Shown here piece by piece: positions 15,462 to 25,593 of a stretch of 64,000 nucleotides of DNA. The translations under genes were made by a program, and so were the position numbers. The notes under the pieces are model-generated. The model made no database searches. It was not told the DNA's origin and worked only from the letters and a program-made list of their open reading frames with translations. Source of the DNA: Belliella baltica DSM 15883 (GTDB taxonomy: Bacteria > Bacteroidota > Bacteroidia > Cytophagales > Cyclobacteriaceae); NCBI RefSeq assembly GCF_000265405.1, contig NC_018010.1, forward strand, positions 1,674,001 through 1,738,000, given 5' to 3'. Every line of letters starts with the position of its first letter. Position 1 is the first letter of the stretch.

Positions 15462-17567
15462 ATGATCAAGTATTTTACTTTTTTATTCCTTTTCACTTTG
15501 AGCGCGAGTTTAGCGCAAACTTCTTTTCAATTTGATCAAAATATAAATCTCACTCAAAATGGTGGGAATTTAGAATTGCCCTTTGCAGGAGGACTAAACG
15601 CCGCTCAGATCCAAACAATGGATGTGAATGGAGATGGTGAAGATGAAATGGTCATTTGGGATATCAATGCCCGTCAGATTTCTGTTTTTAAGATTGAAAA
15701 TGATGTTTACACTTTCTTCCCTGAGATGGCTTACTATTTTCCTTCTGATGTAAATGGGTTTTTGGTTCTAGCTGACTTTGATGGCGATGGGAAAAAAGAT
15801 CTTTTTACAAGTAGTCCTTTTGGAATTAGAGCTTATAAAAATGTTAGTCCTGTTGGAGCTACTTTCCCAAGTTGGGAATTGGCTCAGAACTTTCTAAGAC
15901 TTGACAACAACTCCAACCTTCAAGCGAACAATCTTGATATTCCATTGATTTTGGATGTAGATGGAGATGGAGATTTGGATATTGCCACTTTCAATTTCGC
16001 TTCAGGGGATTTTTTGGAGTTTTACAGAAATACATCCATCGAACGAAAAGGTTTTGCAGATGTTGATGGTTTTGCTTTTCCAGAGCCGAGATGGGGAGAA
16101 TTTGAGTTCTGCAGTTGCGGAAGCTTTAGCTTTGGAGTTACTTGTTCAGGATTACCTATTGGTAGGATTCTCGATGATGAAAATCAGAGAATTCAACATG
16201 CTGGAGGTCATTCGATTTTATACTCGGACTTCAATGGAGATGGTATTTTTGATTTGTTGATGGGTCAAGATGAATGTGATGTACTTTATTATTTGCCCAA
16301 CAAAGGAACGAATGCAACACCAATTTTTGATGAATTTGCGACTTCGCTTCCTAATATTGGAGATTTACCAGAGTTTCCTATTTTTCATGCTGCACAGCTC
16401 TGGGAAAATCAACTTTTAATAAGTACAAATTCTTCTGCTATTGCGGGTATCTTTCGAGCTGATTATGCTAAAAATATATTTTCTATTCCCCTAGAAGGAG
16501 GAAATATTCAGCCTTTTCTTCAAAATCGGATGTTGGATTTAGGAGAAAATACAAGACCTTTTTTTCAAGGAAATAAGTTAAATGGGTCACTTCTACTCTA
16601 GGCAAATTCTTTAATCGGGAATCGGGTTGTAGGGAATTTGAATCGGATATCTGTTACAGAACAAGCTTGGGAAGTCGTTGAGGAAGATTATTTAGGATTA
16701 TCGGAACTTGATTTGACTGATTTGCAATTCCAAGCTTTCAGAAATGCACAAGGGCAAGAGAGTTTTTGGTTGGCAGGAACAGATACTATGAATTTATCCT
16801 TAGTCAAAAAGTTATTTTACACAACACAATCAAACCTTCAAAATCTTCAAGAAACCAATGTTTCAGGTATTACACCAAGGCCTTTGGATCATTTTGAGTT
16901 TTTTTCTTTTGAAAATCAAGATTATGCCTTGTTGGCAAGGCAAACAGGGGAGTTGATTTTATTTGGGGTGAATTTTTTGAATGCTTTACCACAGCTTAGC
17001 CTCTTAGAAAGGAATTTCTTAGGATTCCAAGATAATCCTTCATCCCGTAATCTCAATGTTCATGTTGTTGCAGGGCAGCGACCGAGTTTGTATGCAGTAG
17101 ATCAGCGGGGTGGTGTATTATACATTTCCGATTTTATGGATTCAGCTGTTAGAGAAGAGGTTTTGGTTAGAATAGGAGAAGAGTTTCGACCTACAAGACT
17201 CGGTAGAAATACTTGGGTTAGCTCCATTCCTGATGCATTTGGATCTGATTATGATTTGCTTTTGGGGACGACAGCAGGAGGTTTGATTTATCTCAAAACT
17301 TCTGAGTCAGTAGATGGTCCTAGTTCTGAGGAGTTTTTAGTAAAGGTATTTCCTAATCCAACTGATGGCCCTATTCGCGTGATTGCGAATCAATCAGCAG
17401 TAGTTCAGTTGGTAAACAGTCTGGGACAAGTTTTATTAGATGATATAGAGATTCAAGCTAATCGAGAAGTTGAGCTGCAATCCAACGCTTTAGCTTCAGG
17501 TGTTTATTTTTTGAGCTTTAGAGTTGAGAAAGGTGCCGTTTATAGCAAAAAAGTAATAGTTCGATAA
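15462..17567 (+). pseudogene. T9SS-exported FG-GAP/VCBS repeat protein broken by one in-frame TAG
   Basis: A single frame from ATG 15462 (signal peptide IKYFTFLFLFTLSASLAQ) to 17567 would encode about 700 residues but has one internal TAG at 16599-16601 (KLNGSLLL*ANSLIGNRVV). No other stop or shift is present. Before the break are several Ca-binding FG-GAP style repeats (DVNGDGEDEMVIWD, LADFDGDGKKDLF, DVDGDGDLDIATF, DFNGDGIFDLLMG). The 3' piece ends in a type IX secretion type A sorting domain (KVFPNPTDGPIRV...LASGVYFLSF). A product stopped at TAG would lose its sorting signal and could not be exported by T9SS. CAG, AAG or TGG to TAG are the simplest origins; a sequencing error cannot be excluded. 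Confidence 0.85.
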
Positions 17568-17573
17568 TGACCT

Positions 17574-17590
17574 ATCCGTGCTAGTGGGTA
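17574..17590 (+). promoter_or_regulatory. 17-nt motif ATCCGTGCTAGTGGGTA, copy 1
   Basis: Identical to the sequence at 19585-19601. It lies 91 nt before the start of the exported protein gene at 17682. The second copy is 84 nt before a LuxR-type regulator gene, in the opposite orientation relative to that gene. Proposed operator for the regulator; see findings. Confidence 0.55.
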
Positions 17591-17681
17591 GATGAATATA
17601 CAATTTTTTGGGTATGGTGTTCAGGACTATGGTTTTGCAGTTTTGTAGAAAGAATTTTATCCCAACGAAACCAAAAAAATC

Positions 17682-18713
17682 ATGAAAAAAATCATCTTAT
17701 CTGCAGCGATCATCAGTTTATCTGTAGGATCTCTATTTGCTCAGGAAATGTTCAATGGATTTGGAGCTAAAGGCTTTTATAACAAATCTCTAAAAAATCA
17801 GGAATCATTTTATATTCCTCAAATGCAGATTGGGTTTGAAACTTATGTAGAAACCAAACAGGTAGAGAAGGAATCAAAACTCAGCGCTTTTGCAAATAAT
17901 ATGGCAGCTCATAGTAAAGGGGGGCAATATAGTGGAAGACAGTCTAGCTCAGCAAGGGTAACAACTATTTTGAATGCTGGAATGGAGCTTTCTGATTTTC
18001 AGTTACTTGCTGATGACTTTCATGAAATTTTAGAAAATGAAATTGAGAAAGCTGGATTTAATGTTTTGCAGATGGAAGAAGTTGATAAACTAGAAAGTTT
18101 TCAAAAGATAAAAGATAAATATTCTGATAAAACTGAGAAAAAACAAAGTAAAGCAGATCCAAATGATGTTGGGTTTGGTACTGTAAAAGTATATCCAAAT
18201 CATACATTATTTATGTTTGACGAAAAATCAGTGATGAAAGGTGGTGGTCCAGCTTTTTATGGAATGCTTAAAAAAGTTCATGCTGAAACAAATGCTGCTA
18301 TGATTTTGCAAAATCTAACAATAGATTTTTCAACGGTTGATTTGGAAGTTGAAATAGATGCAGGAACAAGAGGCAAAACCACAACTGCAGAAATGAAGAT
18401 ACTTCCTAAAATGCGAATAACTTATAATATCATGGATTTTATAACCCCGAAAGGAGGACCAAATTCTGCTCCAGCCAGCCTTTCTACTGAGTTTATTTCT
18501 AGCAAAGAATATAATGCTAATATTTATACTGATAAAGACAAAGCTGAAAGTTTGTTCAAAAAGTTTTTTGCGATTGGTGTTCCAAGTGTTGATTTTGATC
18601 CCAGAATAATAGAAATGTCTAAAGAAGACTATATGGCAGCAGCCAAAGACCTTTTTACCCAATACTCACAAGAGTTTGCAAAAGCATTGGTCGTTGGGGC
18701 CAAAGGGAAGTAA
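17682..18713 (+). CDS. Exported protein of unknown function
   Basis: 343 residues with a standard signal peptide (MKKIILSAAIISLSVGSLFAQ). No lipobox and no T9SS sorting domain is present. The mature part is lysine-rich, with a charged middle (SDKTEKKQSKADPNDVG) and beta-type segments near VDLEVEIDAGTRGKTTTAEM. It is probably periplasmic or surface-associated. No family is recognised. A 17-nt motif shared with the LuxR-type regulator locus lies upstream, and a strong terminator follows. It may therefore belong to the regulon of the two-component system encoded at 18.9-21.6 kb. Confidence 0.8.
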   Translation: MKKIILSAAIISLSVGSLFAQEMFNGFGAKGFYNKSLKNQESFYIPQMQIGFETYVETKQVEKESKLSAFANNMAAHSKGGQYSGRQSSSARVTTILNAGMELSDFQLLADDFHEILENEIEKAGFNVLQMEEVDKLESFQKIKDKYSDKTEKKQSKADPNDVGFGTVKVYPNHTLFMFDEKSVMKGGGPAFYGMLKKVHAETNAAMILQNLTIDFSTVDLEVEIDAGTRGKTTTAEMKILPKMRITYNIMDFITPKGGPNSAPASLSTEFISSKEYNANIYTDKDKAESLFKKFFAIGVPSVDFDPRIIEMSKEDYMAAAKDLFTQYSQEFAKALVVGAKGK

Positions 18714-18729
18714 TAAATTTACTGACCAG

Positions 18730-18754
18730 AGCCAAGGTGAGAGCCTTGGCTTTT
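18730..18754 (+). terminator. Intrinsic terminator of the exported-protein gene
   Basis: Stem AGCCAAGG (18730-18737) and CCTTGGCT (18744-18751) with a 6-nt loop, followed by TTT. It begins 17 nt after the stop codon. Confidence 0.85.
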
Positions 18755-18882
18755 ACTTTCTTCAACTTATTCAAAGGTATTTTTATATTTGGAATCTGAG
18801 ACATTTTTCAATTGAGGATATAAGCCACTTAAAGCCCAATGGATTAAACTGAAAAGTGGATTTCATTTTTGAAGTAGGTAAA

Positions 18883-19500
18883 TCAGATCAAATTATTGGC
18901 ATAAGCGAACTTGATTAAGCCTACAAGGGAGTTAGTCTTTGTCTTTCGGAATATATTTTTCCTATGGGTCTCTACAGTACGCTCGGAGATAAAAAGTTGC
19001 TCAGCAATTTCTTTGTTTGAGCATTCTTGTGCGATTAGTTTGAGAATCTCTCGCTCTCGATCAGTAAGCATTTTTTCTTCATCAGGAAACTGAAGGCTAT
19101 TGATGATAATTTTATTGATATCATTACTCAAATAAATTTTCCCTACTTTGACTGCAGAAATAGCTGATAAAAGTTCTTTGTGGCTATCATTCTTAAGAAT
19201 ATAAGCGTGGATTCCTTCTTTGAGGATTTCTTTTACCAAATGGACTTCATCATGCATGCTGAGCATGATGATTTTGGTTTCTGGGCTGATTTTTTTGACT
19301 AATCTGACCAATGCAAGCCCATCTAGACCAGGTAAGTTAAAGTCCGTTATCAGAAGATCTACAGCATTTTGTTTGATAAATTCCAAGGCTTTTTCTGCTG
19401 TGTTTGCTTCCCCAGTAATTTGAAGAGAGTCATCTCTTTCAAGTAAACTTTTAATCCCGTCTAAGAGGATGGCATGATCATCTACCAGAAATACTTTCAT
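18883..19500 (-). CDS. NarL/LuxR-family response regulator
   Basis: About 205 residues from ATG 19500 (MKVFLVDDHAILLDGIKSLL). The open frame extends further upstream, but this start places the receiver domain correctly. The receiver has the DD pair near residue 8, phospho-acceptor Asp in DLLITDFNLPGLDG, Thr/Ser in IIMLSMHD, and Lys in AYILKND. The C-terminal LuxR-type helix-turn-helix is LTDREREILKLIAQECSNKEI followed by SERTVETHRKNIF. It is the cognate regulator of the sensor kinase encoded 103 nt upstream on the same strand. A 17-nt motif lies in that gap. Confidence 0.95.
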   Translation of the reverse strand: MKVFLVDDHAILLDGIKSLLERDDSLQITGEANTAEKALEFIKQNAVDLLITDFNLPGLDGLALVRLVKKISPETKIIMLSMHDEVHLVKEILKEGIHAYILKNDSHKELLSAISAVKVGKIYLSNDINKIIINSLQFPDEEKMLTDREREILKLIAQECSNKEIAEQLFISERTVETHRKNIFRKTKTNSLVGLIKFAYANNLI

Positions 19501-19584
19501 GGCTTTAGGTTTATTGTTAAGTTTCAGAAATTGGTGTACCATTGCAATCATGAAGCAATTTACTTTTGGAAAAGCATATAGAAA

Positions 19585-19601
19585 ATCCGTGCTAGTGGGT
19601 A
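19585..19601 (-). promoter_or_regulatory. 17-nt motif ATCCGTGCTAGTGGGTA, copy 2 (plus-strand reading)
   Basis: Identical to 17574-17590. It lies in the 103-nt gap between the sensor kinase stop (19604) and the regulator start (19500). The spacing fits an autoregulatory operator feeding a promoter for the regulator alone. Confidence 0.55.
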
Positions 19602-19603
19602 TA

Positions 19604-21610
19604 TTATGAGACTAAGGTGGATTGCTCTATAGCTGACTTTTTCTCTAGTGGAAGATCGATTATGAAGCTACTTCCCGTTCGATCAGGGTGGCTGTCTATT
19701 TCAAAATCAGCCTTGATTCTATTTAGCCTTGATTGAATATTTCTCCAACCATTTCCTAAACTATTCTGGAGTATATTGATGTCAAATCCTTCTCCGTCAT
19801 CTTCAATTAACAAGTTGAGTTCATTATCATGTTGGACCAGCTGTATGGTTATTTTTTGAGCTTTTGAATATTTGATCACATTATTAACCCATTCCTGAAT
19901 GACACGATAAAGGGAGATTTCTTGAATTTCGCTTAGCCTTTTTGACATTTCGTGAGTGTCCACTATGACCTTAATTTTTCCAGAATTGTTGATTCGCTGC
20001 GCAAATTCATTTAGAGATTCTTTGAGACCATACTGTATTAGTGTAGCGGGCATCAAGTTGAAAGCAATGTTTCTGATTTCAGTGTGCATTTCTTTAAGAA
20101 TTTCTTCACTTTTGTCAACTATTGCAGCTTTATTTTCAAGATCTTTTGAATCGTTGTTTAGATTAGAAATTTGTAGTCTCAATGCTGAAATTAGCTGTCC
20201 GAAACCATCGTGGAGGTCTTGTGCAAAACGTTTTCTTTCAAGCTCTTGGGATTCAAGTGCCGAGTTAATGTATGCTTCTTTGATTTCGATTTCCTTTTGT
20301 TGTATCAGAAGTTGGCGTGCTTTTTTTTGTCTGCTCTGATTGAGGATAAAAAGGATGCCTATTAAAATCAAGATCACAAGCAGAGAGAATATGAAAATAA
20401 GGTTTCTCTGATTGCTAGCCTGCTGTCTTGAAAGTTCGGCTTCTTGTAGGATGATTTGGGCTTCTTTTTTTTCTGTCTCGTACTTAGTTTCGATATCAGC
20501 CAATAAGGCTGCCTTGTCTAGGTTGAAAATACTATCTCTAAAAGTTTGGGCGATTTTGAAGAAATTCAAAGCGTTTTTGAATTCACCTTTTTCTTGAAAA
20601 ATATCGCTGAGCACTGTGTGAGAGGATGTTAATAATTTATTATCCTTGATTTTTTCTGATAATTCTAATGACTTTTTTCCATAATCTTCTGCCAAAATAT
20701 AGTTTCCTAATTGAAGTTGGGCTTTGGCCATCGAATGAAGGAGCATAGCGTAGTCATAATCATTATTTAACCTTGATTGATAGATTTCTTGTGATCTGTC
20801 ATAATGAGTAAGCGCTTGATTTGGTTTGCCTTGATCCATATCCAAGTTTCCTAGATTTGTAGAAGCTATAGCCAATGCCTTGTAATCTCCAAGTTGCTCA
20901 GAAGCGATGACGCATTTGTCATAGTAGTATGCTGCAGAATCCAGCGCTTTGAGGTTATGAAAAGTTGATCCCAAATTCAAATAGATCTTTTGAAGATTAT
21001 GCTGGTCATTAACTTTGATTTTTGTTTTTAAAGCATTCTGGTAATAACTCAATGCTTTTGGATTATCTTCTAATAAATAATGGATATTTCCTACAGAGAA
21101 TAGAGAGTTGCCAATCATTTTTTCATCCCCGATTCTTTCAGCTGTTTCTAATGCTCGGATGGCATATTCCAGTGCTTTTCCATAGTCGCTTTTATTTTGA
21201 TAAACCATGGAGAGATTGTTGTAAACTGCTGAAAGTCCTTTGTAATCCTCTTTGGATGAGTAGGCTTTGGCTGATTTATCTAAATAATAAGCTGCCGAAT
21301 CATAAGATGAACTCACCCAATGGACTACTCCAATGACAGTATAAGCATATCCAGCAATGCGAAGACTCTTAATGTTTTCTAACGTCTCCAGACCTTGATA
21401 AGCCAGAGCAAGTGCTTCTTGGTTATCTGAATACATTTTTTGCCAAGCTAAATCCATCAAAGCCTCAGCCTTGATACTGTCTATAGAGGAAGTTTTGATT
21501 ACATTTTCCAAACTATCTAGAACTATAGCTTGATCCTGAGCTTGGCCAATAAGAGGAGTTAAAAAGAAACAGCAGAGTAGAGCTTTTAATTTGATGCTGA
21601 GATTTTTCAT
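19604..21610 (-). CDS. TPR-containing sensor histidine kinase (HisKA_3 type)
   Basis: 668 residues. Signal peptide (LLCCFFLTPLIGQAQ), then about 330 residues of tetratricopeptide repeats (units such as AAYYLDKSAKAYSSKEDYKG and KALEYAIRALETAERIGDEK). A coiled coil follows, then one membrane helix (LIFIFSLLVILILIGILFIL), the phosphorylation helix RKRFAQDLHDGFGQLISALR with its His, and a HATPase with VIQEWVNNVIKYSKA (N box) and IEDDGEGFD (G1). The TPR sensor is periplasmic and the kinase cytoplasmic. It pairs with the LuxR-type regulator downstream. The signal sensed is unknown. Confidence 0.95.
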   Translation of the reverse strand: MKNLSIKLKALLCCFFLTPLIGQAQDQAIVLDSLENVIKTSSIDSIKAEALMDLAWQKMYSDNQEALALAYQGLETLENIKSLRIAGYAYTVIGVVHWVSSSYDSAAYYLDKSAKAYSSKEDYKGLSAVYNNLSMVYQNKSDYGKALEYAIRALETAERIGDEKMIGNSLFSVGNIHYLLEDNPKALSYYQNALKTKIKVNDQHNLQKIYLNLGSTFHNLKALDSAAYYYDKCVIASEQLGDYKALAIASTNLGNLDMDQGKPNQALTHYDRSQEIYQSRLNNDYDYAMLLHSMAKAQLQLGNYILAEDYGKKSLELSEKIKDNKLLTSSHTVLSDIFQEKGEFKNALNFFKIAQTFRDSIFNLDKAALLADIETKYETEKKEAQIILQEAELSRQQASNQRNLIFIFSLLVILILIGILFILNQSRQKKARQLLIQQKEIEIKEAYINSALESQELERKRFAQDLHDGFGQLISALRLQISNLNNDSKDLENKAAIVDKSEEILKEMHTEIRNIAFNLMPATLIQYGLKESLNEFAQRINNSGKIKVIVDTHEMSKRLSEIQEISLYRVIQEWVNNVIKYSKAQKITIQLVQHDNELNLLIEDDGEGFDINILQNSLGNGWRNIQSRLNRIKADFEIDSHPDRTGSSFIIDLPLEKKSAIEQSTLVS

Positions 21611-21862
21611 CGTCTAGGTGATTACATAAACATCTAAACAATATAGCTGATAATTATACTTTTTTAAAAAAAATATGATGTGATTATCTGCTATGACACT
21701 ATTATATGAATATTTCCCTTATGATATTCTAGAAAATTATACACTTTCAATAGCAAGACAGTCCACATTGATGCTACATCGAAGCGCATTAAATTAAGAT
21801 TCTTTTAAGTTTTTACTGCCGTGAAAATATAAATTCATATAATATTCATCAAATGCGAAAAA

Positions 21863-22684
21863 TTAGTAGCTCTCACTTTCGTTGGGGAAGTCTTTTGATT
21901 TGACGTCAGTGATATAATCTTGTACTGCTTTTGTCATGATATTTTGAAGATCGGCGTATTGTCTCAAAAATCTTGGTTTGAACTCTTGTGTGATGCCTAG
22001 CATATCATGAACTACCAAAACTTGTCCATCGACATCGCCACCTGCACCAATTCCTATCACTGGAATAGTCACTGTCTCTGCTACTTTTTTGGCAAGTTTA
22101 GCAGGGATTTTTTCTAAAATCAATGCAAAGCAGCCAGTTTCTTCCAAAATCTTAGCGTCTTCAATCAGTTTGTTTGCTTCTTCCTTTTCCTTGGCTCTTA
22201 CAGTATAAGTTCCAAATTTATAAATGGATTGTGGTGTCAAGCCTAAGTGACCCATCACTGGCACGCCTGCACTCAAAATTCTGGTAATGGACTCTTTAAT
22301 TTCAGATCCTCCTTCTACTTTTACAGCATGTGCACCAGATTCTTTCATTATTCGAATTGCTGACCTTAGGGCCTCAGAACTATTTCCTTGATAGGAACCA
22401 AAAGGGATATCAACAACTACAAAAGCTCTTTTAACACCACGTACGACTGAGCTTGCGTGATAGATCATTTGGTCCATTGTAATAGGTAGAGTGGTTTCGT
22501 GACCTGCCATTACGTTGGATGCGGAATCACCTACTAAGATAATATCTACTCCAGCACCATCAACAATGGTTGCCATAGAATAGTCATAAGCTGTTAGCAT
22601 GGAGATTTTTTCTCCACGAGACTTCATCTCTTGAAGCGTATGTGTGGTGATTCTTTTGATATTGGAAGATTGATGTACAGACAT
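21863..22684 (-). CDS. panB: 3-methyl-2-oxobutanoate hydroxymethyltransferase
   Basis: 273 residues. It makes ketopantoate from 2-oxoisovalerate and methylene-tetrahydrofolate in pantothenate/CoA synthesis. Motifs: [39 protein letters not shown] (metal-binding Asp), [18 protein letters not shown] and the catalytic-Glu region LILEKIPA, then [18 protein letters not shown]. The next gene upstream (phosphoribosyltransferase) ends 7 nt before its start, so the two are coupled. Confidence 0.97.
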   Translation of the reverse strand: MSVHQSSNIKRITTHTLQEMKSRGEKISMLTAYDYSMATIVDGAGVDIILVGDSASNVMAGHETTLPITMDQMIYHASSVVRGVKRAFVVVDIPFGSYQGNSSEALRSAIRIMKESGAHAVKVEGGSEIKESITRILSAGVPVMGHLGLTPQSIYKFGTYTVRAKEKEEANKLIEDAKILEETGCFALILEKIPAKLAKKVAETVTIPVIGIGAGGDVDGQVLVVHDMLGITQEFKPRFLRQYADLQNIMTKAVQDYITDVKSKDFPNESESY

Positions 22685-22691
22685 TTTGGGC

Positions 22692-23195
22692 TTAGTGAAG
22701 GTGGACTGAGTAATTGTCAGTGCTTAGATTGACAGAAATATGTTCGTTGAGGGTTGTTGAAAGTTCTAATCCAGTGTAGTCTGGAGACACAGGGAATAAT
22801 TTATGACTTCTGTTGACTAGAACTGCAAGCTCCATTTTTTTGATTGGAATTTCTAGAAATGGTTTCAGTGCATAGGCTAATGTTTTGCCTGTATTCAGTA
22901 CGTCATCGACTAATATGAGGCATTTATTATTCATATCTATACTTTCAGATAAAGTGACCTTACCTTGGACGATTGACATTTTATCTACGACAACTTCAAT
23001 CGACCCTACTTTTAATGGTGAAATTTCTTTTAATTTCTCTGCCAAAAGTTCAGCTAAGACCTTACCCATTCCCGATATTCCGGCAAAAATAATCTCATCT
23101 TCTGAGGAGTTGCGTTCGTATATTTCATAAGCCATCCGCGTTATTTTTTGTTGGATTTTGCGGTGGTTGAGAACCAGAGTTTTATGATCAATCAT
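22692..23195 (-). CDS. PyrR-like phosphoribosyltransferase family protein
   Basis: 167 residues from ATG 23195 ([19 protein letters not shown]). The frame extends back to 23252, but this start fits the family. The PRPP-binding loop [19 protein letters not shown] is intact. The protein resembles PyrR/hypoxanthine-type phosphoribosyltransferases, whose substrate is a purine or pyrimidine base. Which base, or whether it has a regulatory role, cannot be told from the sequence. It lies in a minus-strand group with panB, rsgA and waaA. Confidence 0.85.
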   Translation of the reverse strand: MIDHKTLVLNHRKIQQKITRMAYEIYERNSSEDEIIFAGISGMGKVLAELLAEKLKEISPLKVGSIEVVVDKMSIVQGKVTLSESIDMNNKCLILVDDVLNTGKTLAYALKPFLEIPIKKMELAVLVNRSHKLFPVSPDYTGLELSTTLNEHISVNLSTDNYSVHLH

Positions 23196-23290
23196 CTGAA
23201 TATTTTCGAAATTTTTAAAAAGGGAAATTACAGTAAATGAATTTGGTTTCAAACTTTTTTGACTGCGGAGACCAGATTTATTACCAAACG

Positions 23291-24214
23291 CTATCTGTGG
23301 TCGTCCTCTTCATTGAGAATATTGATATAGCTATCATAGCGATAAGGATGAATGTATCCTTCTTCCAATTTTTCTAAAACCATACATCCTGGCTCATTGA
23401 TATGTCTGCAATTATTATACTTGCACTTTCCGAGATATTTTCTCATTTCCGGGAAATAATGCGAAAGCTCAAAATCGCTGATGTCCAAAATTCCAAATTC
23501 TTTGATTCCAGGGGTGTCAATAAGATATCCACCTTTTGGAATCTCAAACATCTCTGCAAAAGTAGTTGTGTGAACGCCTTTAGCACTGAATTTTGATATT
23601 TCTTTTGTGACTTGATCTGCTTCTGGGATGATTTTATTAAGTAAAGTGGATTTTCCTACACCTGAGTGTCCTGAAAGTAATGTGGTCTTTTCTGTCAATA
23701 ATGGCATGAATTGTTCTTGGAGATCGCTTTCATCAAGAGCTGAAATTTCCAAAACATCATATCCCAAAATGTCATAAATGTCATGAATGTCTTGCAGGTA
23801 ATCAAGATCTTTTTCCTTGTACTCTAAGTCCATCTTATTGACTATGATAGTCGCAGGAATTCTGAAACTCTCTGTACTAACCAAAAATCTATCTATAAAT
23901 CCTAGTGAAGTTCGAGGATTGCGAAGGGTAATAATTAGAAATGCTTGATCAATATTTGAAGCAATGATATGTGAAAAATGTGTTTTTCGAGTTGATTTCC
24001 GGATGATGTAATTTTCTCTAGGTAAAATTTCATCTATCGTCCAAGTTGGTTGTCCTTCTTCCTTTGTGACAGTAACATAATCTCCCACAGCAATTGGGTT
24101 GGTGAGCTTCAGGTCATCTTGCTTGAATTTTCCTCTTAATCGGGATTTGACTAGACCATTTTCAGTCTTGACTATATACCAGCTTCCTGTAGATTTGACT
24201 ACCCTTCCGTTCAT
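23291..24214 (-). CDS. rsgA: Ribosome small subunit-dependent GTPase A
   Basis: 307 residues. Circularly permuted GTPase that helps 30S subunit maturation. Order: N-terminal OB-fold (MNGRVVKSTGSWYIVKTENG), G4 IIVNKMDLE before the P-loop GHSGVGKSTLLNKI, G3 LIDTPGIKEFG, and a C-terminal zinc-binding segment CKYNNCRHINEPGC. Start ATG 24214 directly abuts the waaA stop (24215), so translation is probably coupled. Confidence 0.97.
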   Translation of the reverse strand: MNGRVVKSTGSWYIVKTENGLVKSRLRGKFKQDDLKLTNPIAVGDYVTVTKEEGQPTWTIDEILPRENYIIRKSTRKTHFSHIIASNIDQAFLIITLRNPRTSLGFIDRFLVSTESFRIPATIIVNKMDLEYKEKDLDYLQDIHDIYDILGYDVLEISALDESDLQEQFMPLLTEKTTLLSGHSGVGKSTLLNKIIPEADQVTKEISKFSAKGVHTTTFAEMFEIPKGGYLIDTPGIKEFGILDISDFELSHYFPEMRKYLGKCKYNNCRHINEPGCMVLEKLEEGYIHPYRYDSYINILNEEDDHR

Positions 24215-25459
24215 TTAATTTTGATTTTTTGACATCACTAGGTTTACGATTTTCTCAGCTCCACCTAGATTTTCTTTTACCAATTTATTTGCCGCATTGC
24301 AAGCTTCTTGGTAAAGTTCCGGATCTTTCAATTCATTGATGATGGACTTCAGCTCCTCAAAGTTAGCAACTGAACAGCTAGCCCCATAATCTATGCTTAT
24401 TTTAGCTTCAGGAAATTTTTTTGCTTTCTTTAGTTTTCCGAAAATAACAGGAATTCCAAAAGCCAAAGGCTCCAAAATATTATGTAATCCTTTGCCAAAT
24501 GCACCTCCAACATAGGCGATATATGCATATTGATAAAGTGAAGAGAGCATTCCAATATTATCGATTATTATTACTTCTGCACTTTCGGTTGTAGTAATTT
24601 CTGAAAATCTAACTGTTGATTTATCAATTTTTCCTTCCCATTCTGCCATAGTACTTTCATGGATATCATGGGGAGCGATGATAAAAACAAAATCTTTTGA
24701 CTGATTGATAAAAGGAATCAACAGATCCATATCTTTTTGCCAAGCTGAACCAATAACTATCGTTTTTTGGTTTTCAATCAATATTTTAATTTGTTTGTAA
24801 TCAACCGGTTCTGACTTTATTTGAGAGACTCTATCGAACCTGGTATCTCCAGCAAGGCTGCTATTTTTGATATTAATTTGAAGTAGGAGATCAAGGCTTC
24901 TCTCGTTTTGAGTAAAGATATGATCAAATGATTTTAAAACTTTTCTAAAAAAGCCACCAAAGGGTTGGAAATACACTTGGTCTTCTCTCATAGCAGCAGA
25001 GAAGAGGTAAAGGTGAATATTTTGTTTTTTTGCTTCCAAAATATAATTTGCCCACAGATCATATTTCACAAAAAAGGCCATTTTTGGCTGAAGAATTTCA
25101 AGAAATTTTCTGGCATTTCTTGCTGTATCAATAGGTAAGTAAGTTATGAAGTCAACATTTTCTTGCTTCTTTTTTTGAGAATTTTCGTAACCTGAGGGGC
25201 TAAAAAAACTAACTATAATCCTTTGTTCTGGCTCTCGTTTTTTTAGCTGATTGATGACTGGCTTGGCTTGTTCATATTCTCCAAGTGAGGCAACATGAAA
25301 CCATGCGATTGGACTATTTGAATCGTTTTTGAATTGCTCTAATCCATTCCAGATATTTTTTCTTCCCTTGACAAAGAGCTTGAGTTTTGGACTAGTATTT
25401 TGGAGTAAGCACGTGATGATGGAAAAAAGCTCCATTGAAAAATTATAGATCAATTTCAT
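24215..25459 (-). CDS. waaA: 3-deoxy-D-manno-octulosonic acid transferase
   Basis: 414 residues (KdtA, family GT30). It transfers Kdo from CMP-Kdo to lipid A precursor at the inner face of the cytoplasmic membrane. Visible: an N-terminal hydrophobic anchor (MELFSIITCLLQ), the conserved WFHVASLGEYEQAKPVI with the catalytic-base Glu, IIVSFFSPSGYE, and the C-terminal nucleotide site AYVGGAFGKGLHNILEPLAFG. It is the first gene of a tight minus-strand run (waaA-rsgA, then the phosphoribosyltransferase and panB). The organism therefore makes Kdo-containing LPS. Confidence 0.96.
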   Translation of the reverse strand: MKLIYNFSMELFSIITCLLQNTSPKLKLFVKGRKNIWNGLEQFKNDSNSPIAWFHVASLGEYEQAKPVINQLKKREPEQRIIVSFFSPSGYENSQKKKQENVDFITYLPIDTARNARKFLEILQPKMAFFVKYDLWANYILEAKKQNIHLYLFSAAMREDQVYFQPFGGFFRKVLKSFDHIFTQNERSLDLLLQINIKNSSLAGDTRFDRVSQIKSEPVDYKQIKILIENQKTIVIGSAWQKDMDLLIPFINQSKDFVFIIAPHDIHESTMAEWEGKIDKSTVRFSEITTTESAEVIIIDNIGMLSSLYQYAYIAYVGGAFGKGLHNILEPLAFGIPVIFGKLKKAKKFPEAKISIDYGASCSVANFEELKSIINELKDPELYQEACNAANKLVKENLGGAEKIVNLVMSKNQN

Positions 25460-25535
25460 GTTTCAAAAATGGTTTAAATTTGGTTTATCAGGTCAGTGGA
25501 AAATTAAAGATAAAATCTCAGTTATTAAAATAAAT

Positions 25536-25569
25536 TGAAAAAGCCTCGATCAGAATTTGACCGAGGCTT
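25536..25569 (-). terminator. Intrinsic terminator of the peroxiredoxin gene
   Basis: AAGCCTCG at 25541-25548 pairs with CGAGGCTT at 25562-25569. On the minus strand the stem is followed by TTTTCAATTT. It begins about 25 nt after the peroxiredoxin stop. Confidence 0.82.
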
Positions 25570-25593
25570 CCTAATTTATTGAGTTCGCAAAGA

